DNA of 64,000 nt from Mycolicibacterium sp. CBMA 226 (lineage in GTDB: Bacteria; Actinomycetota; Actinomycetes; Mycobacteriales; Mycobacteriaceae), in assembly GCF_009729075.1 (NCBI RefSeq), contig NZ_VTGY01000029.1, positions 62,001-126,000 on the forward strand, read 5' to 3'. Position 1 is the stretch's first letter, and each line of letters opens with the position of its first letter. The notes below the pieces were generated by a model, which did no database searches, was not told the DNA's origin, and saw only the letters and a list, made by a program, of their open reading frames with translations. Position numbers and translations under genes: made by a program. Positions 11,453 to 19,654 of the stretch are shown piece after piece.

Positions 11453-12145
11453 ATGGACGACGAGACGACGGCCACACCGGACGCAGCGGACAGCCCGCCG
11501 GTGATCACCGCGCGGGGCCTCAGCGTCGTCGGCGAGCACGGCGCACTCTTCTCGGACGTCGATCTCGAACTCGAGCCCGGATTCCACGCCATCCAGATGC
11601 CGGGCGGTCCGGCCCAGCACACGCTGTTGCTGTCGCTCGCGGGCCGGCTCAAGCCGACCCACGGCACCGTCACCGTCAACGGCGCGACGGGGCCGCGCGG
11701 GATCCGGAAGCACTGTGCGATCGCCGCTTTCGCTGACATCGACGACCTGGAAGAAATGGTGACGGTGCAGACCGTCATCACCGAGCAGCGCCGCTGGGTG
11801 TCGCCATTCCCCGCCTGGGTCCCGGTCCAGTCGGACGTCCCGGAGATGGCTGCGGTCTTCGGCGACGACCTCCCGCTGCTGGCACCGAAGACCTTCATCA
11901 TCGAACTGTCTGATCTCGAGCTCTTCCTGCTGCGTATCACCCTCGCGCTGATGTCCGACCGGCCTGTGCTGATCGTCGGAGACCTCGAGCAGGTGCGCGA
12001 CAACGAGCGCCGCGCGCTCGCCGTACAGCGGCTCGGCGCCCTCGCCCAGCACCGCACCGTCGTCGTGGGGGTCACCAACCCACTGGGCGATGACGCACCC
12101 GAGCACGTCCTGCTCGACCTTCGCACCCAGACCGAAAGGGCCTGA
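11453..12145 (+). CDS. Degenerate ABC-type ATPase subunit
   Basis: 230 residues with the size and layout of an ABC nucleotide-binding subunit (ITARGLSVVGEHG, then LSLAGRLKPTHGTVTVNG). The Walker A position reads MPGGPAQHT at residues 49-57. It lacks the catalytic Lys and two of the three glycines. The signature region is LSDLE instead of LSGGQ, and the Walker B region (VLIVGDLEQ) lacks the usual Glu after Asp. ATP hydrolysis is therefore doubtful. It lies 4 bp before the YhgE/Pip gene, and this pairing suggests it is the cytoplasmic partner of that membrane protein. Confidence 0.82.
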   Translation: MDDETTATPDAADSPPVITARGLSVVGEHGALFSDVDLELEPGFHAIQMPGGPAQHTLLLSLAGRLKPTHGTVTVNGATGPRGIRKHCAIAAFADIDDLEEMVTVQTVITEQRRWVSPFPAWVPVQSDVPEMAAVFGDDLPLLAPKTFIIELSDLELFLLRITLALMSDRPVLIVGDLEQVRDNERRALAVQRLGALAQHRTVVVGVTNPLGDDAPEHVLLDLRTQTERA

Positions 12146-12149
12146 CCCC

Positions 12150-14108
12150 ATGCTTGCTGGACTCGCATTCGGCTCCGAGATCAAACGATTCGGCCGCAGC
12201 CGAATGACGCGTGCCGCGATCGTGGTGCTGATGCTGCTGCCGCTGGTGTACGGCGCGCTGTACCTGTGGGCGTTCTGGGATCCGTTCGGCCAGGTCAACA
12301 AGATGCCGGTGGCCCTGGTCAATGCCGACCGCGGCGCCGTCGTCGAGGGCGTCCATGTCAACGCGGGCGACGAGATCGCCAGAAGCCTGACCGCCGACCA
12401 CAGCCTCGACTGGCATGTGGTGAGCGACAAGGAGGCACGCGACGGCGTCGAGCACGGGAAGTTCTACTTCATGCTGGAGCTGCCGGAGAACTTCAGCGAG
12501 GCGATCGCGTCACCAGTCACGGGCAATCCCGAAAAAGCTCAGCTGATCGCGGTGTACAACGACGCCAACAACTACATCTCCTCGACCATCGGCCGCACCG
12601 CGACCAGCCAGGTGCTGAACGCGGTGTCCACCCGGATATCCGGCCAGGCGGTCAATCAGATTCTGTCCGTGGTGGTTTCGTCCGGCGCCGGCATCAAGCA
12701 GGCCGCCGACGGGGCCCAGAAGCTGGCCGACGGCGCGGCGCAGGTCGACACCGGTGCAGGCAAATTGGTTAGCGGACTGGACGACGCGCGCACCGGTTCG
12801 GCCAAGCTGTCGTCGGGCGCCAAGCAACTCTCGACCGGCATCAACCAGGCCACCGATCCGTTGCTGAAGGTGACCAAGGCGCTGTCACAGGTCGGTGGCA
12901 GCACCGAGCAGCTGCAGCAGAGTGCGACGGCGCTGGAGCAGGCCGCCGATCAGGCCGGCGCGCTCGCGACCGCACAGGACACGGCAGCGGCGGCGATCGG
13001 CTCGGTGATCCAACAACTCTCGGTCAATCAGGACCCCGTCTCGGTCGGCGCGGTCAATACCCTGCGCGGCGTGCAGGACCAGCTGAACGGCCACCAGTTC
13101 ACGCCACAGATCCGTCAGCAGATCACCGACGGACGCAATGCCGCGATCTCGATGACCGAGACGCTGCGCTCCCCCGGCAGCCCGCTGCGGACCGCGCTCG
13201 ATCAGGTCGGCGGCAGCGGTCAGCAGCTCACCGACAAGTTGAACCAGTTGCGTAACGGGGCCCAGCAATTGGCGACCGGCAACGCGCAATTGGCCGGCGG
13301 CATCGTGCAACTCGACGACGGCGCACGCCAGCTGAAGTCCGGCACCGTCCAACTCAAGGACGGCTCCCACGAACTGGCCACCAAGCTCGGTGACGGTGCC
13401 AAGCAGGTGCCGACGTGGACCGAGCAGCAGAAGCAGGCGATCGCCGACACCATCGGTGGTCCGGTGAACCTGGACTCCTCACACGAGAACGGCGCCCCCA
13501 ACTTCGCCACCGGCATGGCCCCGTTCTTCCTGACGCTGGCACTGTTCTTCGGCGCGCTCGTGCTGTGGATGGTGTTGCGGCCCTTGCAGAACCGCCCGAT
13601 CGCGGCCGAGGTGCTGGCGATCCGGGTGGTGCTGGCGAGCTACCTGCCCGCGGCGGTGCTCGCGCTGGGCCAGTCGATCATCCTGTACTGCGTGGTGCGG
13701 TTCGCCCTCGGTATGGAGGTGGCGCATCCGGTGGCGATGCTGGGCTTCATGATGCTGGTCTCGCTGGCATTCGTCGCCGCGACCCAGGCCATCAACGCCC
13801 TGGTCGGCCCGGCGGTGGGACGCGTGCTGATCATGGCGCTGCTGATGCTGCAGATGGTCAGCGCCGGCGGCATGTACCCGGTCGAGACGACGTCCAGACC
13901 GTTCCAGGTGATGCATCGGTTCGATCCGATGACGTACGGCGTCAACGGACTTCGCCAGCTGATCCTCGGCGGCATCGACGGACGGTTGTGGCAGGCCATC
14001 ATTGTCCTGGTGTGCATCTGGGCTGGCGCGTTGGGTATTTCGAGCCTCTGCGCCCGCCGCAACCGGACCTGGAACCTCATCCGGCTCTTGCCGGCCATCA
14101 AGATGTAG
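12150..14108 (+). CDS. YhgE/Pip family ABC-2-type membrane protein
   Basis: 652 residues starting at ATG 12150, with GAAAGGG nine bases upstream; an upstream in-frame extension is not protein-like. One transmembrane helix lies at residues 20-42. A long extracytoplasmic region follows, built of repeated Leu-Ala-Asp-Gly / Leu-Ser-Ser-Gly type heptads (residues 190-420). About five or six helices close the protein (residues 445-640). This is the YhgE/Pip plan, related to phage-infection proteins, ESX-4/type VII-linked EsaA and the ABC-2 permeases. It probably forms a membrane complex with the preceding ATPase-like protein for export or envelope function. Confidence 0.9.
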   Translation: MLAGLAFGSEIKRFGRSRMTRAAIVVLMLLPLVYGALYLWAFWDPFGQVNKMPVALVNADRGAVVEGVHVNAGDEIARSLTADHSLDWHVVSDKEARDGVEHGKFYFMLELPENFSEAIASPVTGNPEKAQLIAVYNDANNYISSTIGRTATSQVLNAVSTRISGQAVNQILSVVVSSGAGIKQAADGAQKLADGAAQVDTGAGKLVSGLDDARTGSAKLSSGAKQLSTGINQATDPLLKVTKALSQVGGSTEQLQQSATALEQAADQAGALATAQDTAAAAIGSVIQQLSVNQDPVSVGAVNTLRGVQDQLNGHQFTPQIRQQITDGRNAAISMTETLRSPGSPLRTALDQVGGSGQQLTDKLNQLRNGAQQLATGNAQLAGGIVQLDDGARQLKSGTVQLKDGSHELATKLGDGAKQVPTWTEQQKQAIADTIGGPVNLDSSHENGAPNFATGMAPFFLTLALFFGALVLWMVLRPLQNRPIAAEVLAIRVVLASYLPAAVLALGQSIILYCVVRFALGMEVAHPVAMLGFMMLVSLAFVAATQAINALVGPAVGRVLIMALLMLQMVSAGGMYPVETTSRPFQVMHRFDPMTYGVNGLRQLILGGIDGRLWQAIIVLVCIWAGALGISSLCARRNRTWNLIRLLPAIKM

Positions 14109-14110
14109 GG

Positions 14111-14539
14111 CTAACCCAGGCTGACGGTGCCGTCGGCGTTGATGCACCAGTTCGGATTGTGCGCGATCTCCCAGATGACACCGTTCGGATCCTGGATGTG
14201 CGCGTGGAACACGCCACCGAACTGCCCCGGCTGCGGGGGCTTGAGCGTGGTACCGCCGGCGGCGGTCATGGCGGCCGCCAGCGCGATGACGTCGTTCTGA
14301 CTGTCGACGTTGTGCGCCAACGTGATTCCGCTGACCTGCGAGTGGTCAGCGGCCTGCGCGAGGTCGGCGTTGAACTTCTCGGCGAGGAAGAAAGCAAGCA
14401 GCTGGCCGGGCGCCGTCTGATAGAAGATGATCTCTCCCGGTACATCGAGCGTCGGCGTCCAGCCGAGCGCGTCGTAGAACCGCCGGGTGGCATCGAGGTC
14501 GACCGTGGCCAGGGTGAAGAAGTGGACTTGCTGCTTCAT
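14111..14539 (-). CDS. VOC (glyoxalase/bleomycin-resistance) family protein
   Basis: 142 residues containing two beta-alpha-beta-beta-beta modules: VHFFTLATVDLDATRRFYDALGW and, at the C-terminus, GGVFHAHIQDPNGVIWEI. The terminal Glu of WEI and the early His are the usual metal positions of this superfamily. The substrate cannot be told from the sequence. It converges with the YhgE gene, with stops only a few bases apart. Confidence 0.85.
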   Translation of the reverse strand: MKQQVHFFTLATVDLDATRRFYDALGWTPTLDVPGEIIFYQTAPGQLLAFFLAEKFNADLAQAADHSQVSGITLAHNVDSQNDVIALAAAMTAAGGTTLKPPQPGQFGGVFHAHIQDPNGVIWEIAHNPNWCINADGTVSLG

Positions 14540-14771
14540 GAGCCCAGGCTACGGAGCGCCACCGACATCCCAGTCAGAGCAAACAGACGCCGGCACCGAG
14601 AAGTGCGGCGACCTTGATCAACTCCAGCGCCACATAGACGTAGTGCGAGTATTACTCCACATGACCTACGACGCAACGTAATAGCTACTCAATCGCTCCG
14701 GTCAACGATCAATTTCGCGAATCCCGCGGCAACGATGTTTGACCGAGCCGCAAGTCGGCAATGAACAAGTT

Positions 14772-15137
14772 ATGTTCACTAACAAGATCATTCCCCTGTT
14801 GGCGGCCGGAGCGTTCGCATCAGCCGGCGTGGCCGCCTCATTCGTGTCAGCCGATATCGTGCCGAGCACGGTCGGCGCCCATCCGGTACTGACCAGCTAC
14901 CCGCTGCAGCCCGCCGATGATCCCGGCCCCGGCCCGGGCGGCAGTGGTTGTGTCAATGGCCAGTGTGGCTCCGGCGGCGTGAACGGTGGTCCCGGAGGCG
15001 GCCCGGGAGGTGCCGGCTGCGTGCCCACCCAATGGGGCACGGCGTGCGGTTCCGGTGGCGTGAATGCCGGCCCGGGCGGCATTCCCGGCGGCAGCGGCTG
15101 TATCCCCGGAATCGGCTGCGGCAGCGGCCACGGCTAG
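14772..15137 (+). CDS. Secreted Gly/Pro/Cys-rich repeat protein
   Basis: 121 residues from ATG 14772; a TTG eleven codons upstream is less likely. A signal peptide covers residues 1-28 (KIIPLLAAGAFASAGVAASF). The mature part is built from imperfect units of the form GPGGxGCVxxxxxxxCGSGGVNxGPGG. There are three Cys pairs and the protein ends in GCGSGHG. The units could form disulfide-locked glycine loops, as in cell-surface or spacer proteins. I do not recognise a named family. Its stop codon overlaps the stop of the PAS-ANTAR pseudogene on the other strand. Confidence 0.7.
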   Translation: MFTNKIIPLLAAGAFASAGVAASFVSADIVPSTVGAHPVLTSYPLQPADDPGPGPGGSGCVNGQCGSGGVNGGPGGGPGGAGCVPTQWGTACGSGGVNAGPGGIPGGSGCIPGIGCGSGHG

Positions 15138-15562
15138 TCGTCGGCGAGCCCCGTCCGGGCGACCAGTAGGCGGTCGATCGCGCTGGTGCACTCGGACGAA
15201 AGTCCTTGTCGCATCAGCGCATCGAGCAGCTCAGCGGCCACGACCTTCAGTTTCACCTGCGTCGTCTACGACCGCCATTTCAGGATGTCGAAAGCGCGGT
15301 CCGCGTCGACGCCGTAGGCCACCATGAGTACGCCCTTGGCCTGCTCGATCAGCGCACGTGCTTCGACGACGCCGGACAGGGCCTTGGTGACGTCCGATTG
15401 CACGCTGTCGGTGACGTCGACATAGAAACCTTCAGTGCCGATCACGTGACCGGACTTGTCGAACATCCGGTCACCGACGACGACCATCCAGCGGATGCCG
15501 CCGGTGGCGTCCACGATCCGGTGCCGACTGCTGAACTGCCCGCCCGTTACGCCAGAGCCCCG
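15134..15562 (-). pseudogene. PAS-ANTAR regulator, 5'-truncated with an internal TAG
   Basis: One frame reads through the end of a PAS domain (FSSRHRIVDATGGIRW, then GTEGFYVDVTDSV) into an ANTAR RNA-binding domain (ARALIEQAKGVLMVAYGVDA, then AFDILKWRS). It meets a TAG at 15266-15268 and then continues in the same frame with the expected remainder, TTQVKLKVVAAELLDALMRQ and onward to ARTGLADD and a TAG at 15134. CAG (Gln) to TAG would explain the stop. The first 60-70 residues of the PAS domain are absent: the frame begins directly after the sigma-factor stop at 15563. PAS-ANTAR proteins are light-, redox- or stress-linked antiterminators. An 82-residue remnant from a GTG at 15514 could still be made. 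Confidence 0.85.
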
Positions 15563-16369
15563 TCAGGTCTGCGCAACCTGCTCCCGGATCTCCCGCAGGG
15601 TGCGCTCGAGGATGCGCGAGACATGCATCTGCGAGACTCCGATGGTGTCCGCGATCTGGCGCTGCGTCTTGGATGCGAAGAACCGCAGGTAGAGGATCCG
15701 TTGTTCGCGCACCGGCAGGGCTTCCAGTACCGGTCTGACCGACTCCCGGTCGGTTATCCGCTCGAACCCCTCGTCGACGTCACCGAGCAGGTCGGCGAGT
15801 GACTGCGGGTTGTCCTCGTTGTCGACGACGGGCGTGTCGAGTGACTGCGGCTGATAAGCGTTGGCGGCCAGCAGTCCCTCGGTGATCTGCTCGGGCGGAA
15901 CCGACAACGCCTCGGCCAGTTCTCCGGTGTCCGGCGTGCGGCCCAGTCGCTGCGTCAATTCTGTTGTCACGCCTTTGATTTGCTGACGAATGTCGCGAAT
16001 ACTCCTGGGCACGTGGACTTTCCAACCGTAGTCACGGAAATGCCGGCGCAACTCCCCCATGATCGTCGGGACCGCGAACGCCACAAAGCCGGCTCCGTTG
16101 TCGGGGTCGAAACGGTTGATCGCTTGGATCAGGCCGACCCGGGCCACCTGGACCAGATCGTCGAGGCTCTCTCCCCTGCCGTCGAAATGACGGGCCAGCC
16201 GGTCCGCCAACGGGCAGCACCGCAGCACGATCTGTTCGCGATGCCGAATGAATTCATCGGATTCCGCCGGCAGCGTGCGTAGTGTCGCCACCATGTCCGG
16301 TACGTCCGCATACTCGTCGGCGTAACGGGCATTGTCAGGTAAACGCTTCTCCAGCAACAAAGTTGACAT
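15563..16369 (-). CDS. SigF/SigB-type (group 3) RNA polymerase sigma factor
   Basis: 268 residues from ATG 16369, which has GGGGAAGG upstream; the frame is open further but that part is not conserved. Region 2 contains DDLVQVARVGLIQAINRFDP and FVAFAVPTIMGELRRHFRDY. Region 3 contains ELTQRLGRTPDTGELAEAL. Region 4 ends in the helix-turn-helix TQRQIADTIGVSQMHVSRIL. The family controls general stress, osmotic and stationary-phase genes and is usually held by an RsbW-type anti-sigma factor. None is encoded beside this copy, so it may be a paralogue of the usfX-linked SigF. Four SigF-consensus promoters lie within 8 kb. Confidence 0.93.
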   Translation of the reverse strand: MSTLLLEKRLPDNARYADEYADVPDMVATLRTLPAESDEFIRHREQIVLRCCPLADRLARHFDGRGESLDDLVQVARVGLIQAINRFDPDNGAGFVAFAVPTIMGELRRHFRDYGWKVHVPRSIRDIRQQIKGVTTELTQRLGRTPDTGELAEALSVPPEQITEGLLAANAYQPQSLDTPVVDNEDNPQSLADLLGDVDEGFERITDRESVRPVLEALPVREQRILYLRFFASKTQRQIADTIGVSQMHVSRILERTLREIREQVAQT

Positions 16370-16790
16370 GAATGTGCCTTCCCCAGGCCCACAACACGCA
16401 TTGGGAGAATCGGCTCCCGGAGTATCGACTCGGCGCCATGGCATGCGCATTGTTTCCACCAGTCAGGTGGACCGGCAATCTGCCGTCACCGATCACCACC
16501 CGTGGCAATCCCACAGCCGAGCCCTGATCTGGACCGCGGCTGCATACCGGATGGGTAGCTCTCAGCTGCCGTCGCTTCGGTCTAAGCAACTGCGCCATTT
16601 GGACGCTGTACCCGACCATACCGCCGATCGAATCGGGTCACCACCGCTGCCCGCCGCCGCCGGGTTATAACCGCTGGTCAGGCCGCAAAAATCTTTTCCG
16701 CCAGAACAGGTTTGACCGGCAACGGCGCAGGGTATGCACAAGGTCGGCAGTGGCGGCAATTGAAAACTCTGACAGGAACGGCGTTTTTCG
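16370..16790. other. 421-bp intergenic region between sigma factor and Cys-rich gene
   Basis: No protein-like reading frame is seen. It holds the upstream region of the sigma gene (leftward) and the SigF-type promoter at 16709-16735 (rightward). A TACCC at 16608 was examined as a leftward SigF promoter for the sigma gene, but it has no matching -35 element. Confidence 0.6.
16709..16735 (+). promoter_or_regulatory. SigF-type promoter for Cys-rich small protein
   Basis: GGTTT (16709-16713), a 16-base spacer and GGGTAT (16730-16735). This fits the mycobacterial SigF consensus GGTTT-N15-17-GGGTA. It lies 56 bp before the ATG at 16791. Confidence 0.75.
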
Positions 16791-17075
16791 ATGGCAGTGT
16801 GCATTACCTGCGGAACAGATTGCGATCAGTCGTTCACCGTCAATTGGAACGGTCGCAGTGCGAGTTTTGACTGCATCGAATGCCTGGCCACCATGGTGGC
16901 CCCGACGTGCCACCACTGTGGTTGCCGAATCTTGGGCCACGCGTTGCGAATCGACGGCCGACAGTACTGCTGCGACCACTGCGCGCAGGCCCGAGATCAC
17001 GGTGCCAGCCCGGCGGCGAACGCCGAACGCTGGCAGTTCGGCGACCGGCCGATCAAATCCGTCCCGGGTGAGTGA
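16791..17075 (+). CDS. Small Cys-rich zinc-binding/metallothionein-like protein
   Basis: 94 residues with eleven cysteines (4, 7, 11, 28, 31, 40, 43, 45, 60, 61 and 64) and several His. The arrangement is CxxCxxxC, then CxxC, then CHHCGCRILGHAL, then YCCDHCA. The C-terminal half resembles prokaryotic metallothionein (SmtA-like) zinc fingers, and similar short proteins occur in other mycobacteria. It probably binds Zn or Cu in the cytoplasm, for storage or stress protection. It has no signal peptide. A consensus SigF promoter precedes it, placing it in the general-stress regulon. Confidence 0.8.
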   Translation: MAVCITCGTDCDQSFTVNWNGRSASFDCIECLATMVAPTCHHCGCRILGHALRIDGRQYCCDHCAQARDHGASPAANAERWQFGDRPIKSVPGE

Positions 17076-17083
17076 CCAACACG

Positions 17084-17108
17084 GGTTTAGATCTCGGCGC
17101 GCTGGGTA
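17084..17108 (+). promoter_or_regulatory. SigF-type promoter for cutinase gene
   Basis: GGTTT (17084-17088), a 15-base spacer and GGGTA (17104-17108). It begins 8 bp after the Cys-rich gene stop and ends 67 bp before the cutinase ATG at 17176. Confidence 0.7.
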
Positions 17109-17175
17109 ACCACGCCTTATTCGTCGACCGCAACGGCGCGATCCGACCGGTGAGCCGAGGATCGGTGGATTCCAC

Positions 17176-17901
17176 ATGAAGATCATGACGTGCTGCAGTG
17201 CTGCGGCTGTGCCCCTGACCTCGCTGATGCTGGCGGTGCCGGCCGGCGCCGCGCCGGCACCCGCGCAACCCTGCCCGGACGTTCAGGTCGTGTTCGCGCG
17301 CGGCACCATGGAGCCACCGGGTGTGGGTAAAGCCGGTCAGGCGTTCGTCGACGCGCTCACCGCACGGGCTGCGGGCCGGACCGTCGACGTGGCCCCGGTG
17401 GATTACCCGGCATCGCTGGACTTTGCCACCGCCGCCGACGGTGTCGTCGACGCGGCGAACAGGGTCCAGAGCACCGCTTCTGTCTGCCCGACCACCAAGA
17501 TCGTGCTGGGCGGGTATTCGCAGGGTGCTGCGGTCGCGGCCTACATCACCGAGGACGCCGTCCCCGCCGGTGTGACCCTGCCGATGGGAATCACCGGGCC
17601 GATGCCGGCGTACCTGGCCGACCATGTCGCGGCGGTCGTGCTGTTCGGCAAGCCGTCGTCGGGCTTCCTACAGATGGTGTACACGGGTGCGCCACCGATC
17701 ACCGTGGGCTCGCGTTACGTGTCCAAGACCCTCGACCTGTGCATCGCCGATGACCCGGTGTGTTCCACGGCCGGTGGAGACAATTCCGCCCACATGGAGT
17801 ACTCCGACAACGGAATGGCCGACCAGGCAGCACAATTCGTCGTGGGCAAGCTCGGCGGCTCGACGGCACAACCGCGTATCGAGCAGGCCGCGCCCCGGTG
17901 A
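17176..17901 (+). CDS. Secreted cutinase-family esterase
   Basis: 241 residues with a signal peptide (cleavage near GAAPA, residues 24-28). The fold markers are PDVQVVFARGTMEPPGVG and the nucleophile Ser115 in GGYSQGAAV. Asp193 in the motif DDPVC and His206 in SAHMEY complete the triad. Disulfide pairs Cys33-Cys104 and Cys189-Cys196 are expected. Mycobacterial cutinase-like proteins are exported esterases, phospholipases or thioesterases acting on lipids. Its stop abuts, with no gap, the stop of the convergent hemerythrin-like gene. A SigF-type promoter lies upstream, which is notable for an exported lipase. Confidence 0.9.
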   Translation: MKIMTCCSAAAVPLTSLMLAVPAGAAPAPAQPCPDVQVVFARGTMEPPGVGKAGQAFVDALTARAAGRTVDVAPVDYPASLDFATAADGVVDAANRVQSTASVCPTTKIVLGGYSQGAAVAAYITEDAVPAGVTLPMGITGPMPAYLADHVAAVVLFGKPSSGFLQMVYTGAPPITVGSRYVSKTLDLCIADDPVCSTAGGDNSAHMEYSDNGMADQAAQFVVGKLGGSTAQPRIEQAAPR

Positions 17902-18285
17902 TCAGCGGCCCGTGAGAAGCGGAAACTCTTCCGCTTCGACGCGTTGCGTGTGGTCCTCGGTGGCCTGCTGCAGGTCGGTCAGCGCCGTCTCGAATTCCGC
18001 TGATGCCGGGTCGAGTTGATCGATGTGATCCAACTGTTCCTTGGTGTCGTCCACTTCGTCGCGCAGCGCCTCGACCACTCGCCCGCGCCGCACCCGGGGG
18101 TGAACGAGCAGTTCCTCGCTCACTTCCTGCGCCGTGAGCGCCGCGCGCAGTTCCGCGAAACACTGCCGGCGCTCGGTAGGGGTCCGCGCATGCAGCGTCT
18201 TGGTGAACAGCTCCCGGGTGGTCAGGTGCTGAGCCTTGACGTAGTCGATGACGTCATCATTGGCGGTCGTCGACACAGGTGTCAT
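17902..18285 (-). CDS. Hemerythrin HHE-like domain protein
   Basis: 127 residues forming a predicted four-helix bundle. It matches HHE proteins: DVIDYVKAQH, then SEELLVHPRVR, then EDHTQRVEAEEFPLL. Likely iron ligands are His20, Glu57, His62, His112 and a Glu near 117-120. Position 53, usually a ligand His in the HxxxE pair, is Gln (TAQEVSEE), so the di-iron site may be altered. HHE proteins sense or buffer O2, NO or peroxide. The gene follows a SigF-type promoter at 18331-18355. Confidence 0.8.
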   Translation of the reverse strand: MTPVSTTANDDVIDYVKAQHLTTRELFTKTLHARTPTERRQCFAELRAALTAQEVSEELLVHPRVRRGRVVEALRDEVDDTKEQLDHIDQLDPASAEFETALTDLQQATEDHTQRVEAEEFPLLTGR

Positions 18286-18330
18286 GAGGGTCCCCTTCGG
18301 TGTAGTCCGGCCGGTGTATCCAGATTCGCC

Positions 18331-18355
18331 TACCCAATCTGCGGCGGCGCAAACG
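18331..18355 (-). promoter_or_regulatory. SigF-type promoter for hemerythrin-like gene
   Basis: On the minus strand CGTTT (18355-18351), a 15-base spacer and GGGTA (18335-18331). Only the first base differs from the SigF consensus. It lies 46 bp before the ATG at 18285. Confidence 0.6.
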
Positions 18356-18381
18356 TCGATGTCGCCATCAATTTCGCCCAG

Positions 18382-19641
18382 TCAGCCCGGCAAGACCTCC
18401 ATGCTGCCTTCGTCGGGTGGCCAGTGATGCCCCTGTGACGCCGCGCCAGGATCGGCAAACTCGCCACGCGACAGCGGGACCCATTGCTCGCTGGCAGCGG
18501 CCTGTTCGGCGGGGAAATCTTCCAGATCGCCGTACGGCTGCGCATCCCACATCGCGAACGTCAGTGGCGTGCGCAGCCAGCTGTACAGCAGCAGATAGGT
18601 CGCTTCGAGCGAATCGAGATGGGTACGTTCCCACCCGTGACTGCCGTCGAGTCCGAACCCCACGAGCGCCGCGCGGGTCGCGGCTCCAGCCTCGATGGCC
18701 GCCGCAACATCCGACCGGTAGTAGCGAAAAATATCGCGGGCGAAGGTGATTCCTTTTTCCTGCGCGAGTTTGCACAACTTGCGGGTCAGGTAGTAGTCGA
18801 ACGGTCCGTGCATGTCCGCCATGGGAATGGTGACGCCGTGTTCGAGGGACTGCTGGCCGGGCGCGCACACCGCGTTGTCCACAGACACCAGCTCCGCGAC
18901 GTCCGGCGGCAGGCCGTGACTGGCGCCGTGGCCGACCTCCTCGGTGATGGTCACCATGAGCGTGGTCCGGTGCGGCAGCACGACGTTGCGCTCAGCGACG
19001 ACCTTCGCCAGGGTCAGGGCGATGGCCACGCCGGCCTTGCCGTCGAGGTGCCGGGAGACGACGAAGCCATCTTCGGTCAGTTCCGGGCTGGCCACCAGCG
19101 CGACGAAATCGCCGACGTTCAGGCCGAGTTGTTCGAGATCTGCGCGTGACGACACACTCCGGTCGACACGGACCTCGACATCGTCCCAACTGGTCGGCTG
19201 GGTGTCGATCTCATCACCGAACGCATGACCGCTGGCCTTGAGCGGCATGACAGTTCCGGTGAAGAACTGCTCGTTGTCGTCGGGCAGGATGCGGACCCGG
19301 GCGCCGGTGGCGAATCGCGCCGAGAAAGTGCCGACCGGCACGAGCGCGAGCCGGCCGTTGTCCTTGAGCTCGCGCACCATGCAGCCGATGGTGTCGGCGT
19401 GGACCACAATGGCGCGGTCCGTGGTCTGTGACCGCCCCGGCAGCTCGGCGATGAGCGCGCCGCGGCGGGTCAGCGTGAAGGGCACACCGAGCTTGGTCAG
19501 CGTCTGACCGATGAGTTGCATCACGGCGTCGGTGCGGCCCGACGGGCTCGGCGTCTGCAGCAAGGCCAAGAGGGTGTCGACCATCCAGTCCCGGTCGGCT
19601 GATGTCATTCGTGCGTGTTCGGCATCGTCGGGCGAGGCCAT
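18382..19641 (-). CDS. NAGGN-system M42-family peptidase/hydrolase
   Basis: 419 residues from ATG 19641, preceded by GGAGGGATT. Metal-binding features of M42/M20 aminopeptidases are present: IVVHADTIGCMVREL, SRHLDGKAGVAIAL, and TITEEVGHGASHG with the general-base Glu pair. This hydrolase recurs beside NAGGN biosynthesis genes in other bacteria and is thought to process or recycle the dipeptide osmolyte. It is the third gene of the operon, 13 bp after the synthetase stop. Identification rests mainly on the conserved three-gene order. Confidence 0.88.
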   Translation of the reverse strand: MASPDDAEHARMTSADRDWMVDTLLALLQTPSPSGRTDAVMQLIGQTLTKLGVPFTLTRRGALIAELPGRSQTTDRAIVVHADTIGCMVRELKDNGRLALVPVGTFSARFATGARVRILPDDNEQFFTGTVMPLKASGHAFGDEIDTQPTSWDDVEVRVDRSVSSRADLEQLGLNVGDFVALVASPELTEDGFVVSRHLDGKAGVAIALTLAKVVAERNVVLPHRTTLMVTITEEVGHGASHGLPPDVAELVSVDNAVCAPGQQSLEHGVTIPMADMHGPFDYYLTRKLCKLAQEKGITFARDIFRYYRSDVAAAIEAGAATRAALVGFGLDGSHGWERTHLDSLEATYLLLYSWLRTPLTFAMWDAQPYGDLEDFPAEQAAASEQWVPLSRGEFADPGAASQGHHWPPDEGSMEVLPG

Positions 19642-19654
19642 CAATCCCTCCAAT

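Noticed and set aside
12090-12149. An upstream extension of the YhgE/Pip gene
   Set aside because: The added residues overlap the ABC gene and are not protein-like. ATG 12150 has the ribosome-binding site.
14560-14660. A minus-strand stretch encoding a membrane-helix-like run (VALELIKVAALLGAGV)
   Set aside because: It is only about 25 codons between stops with no convincing start, so it may be a relic but cannot be supported as a gene.
16600-16640. A SigF autoregulatory promoter for the sigma gene (TACCC at 16608)
   Set aside because: No AAACC-type -35 complement occurs 15-17 bases further on.
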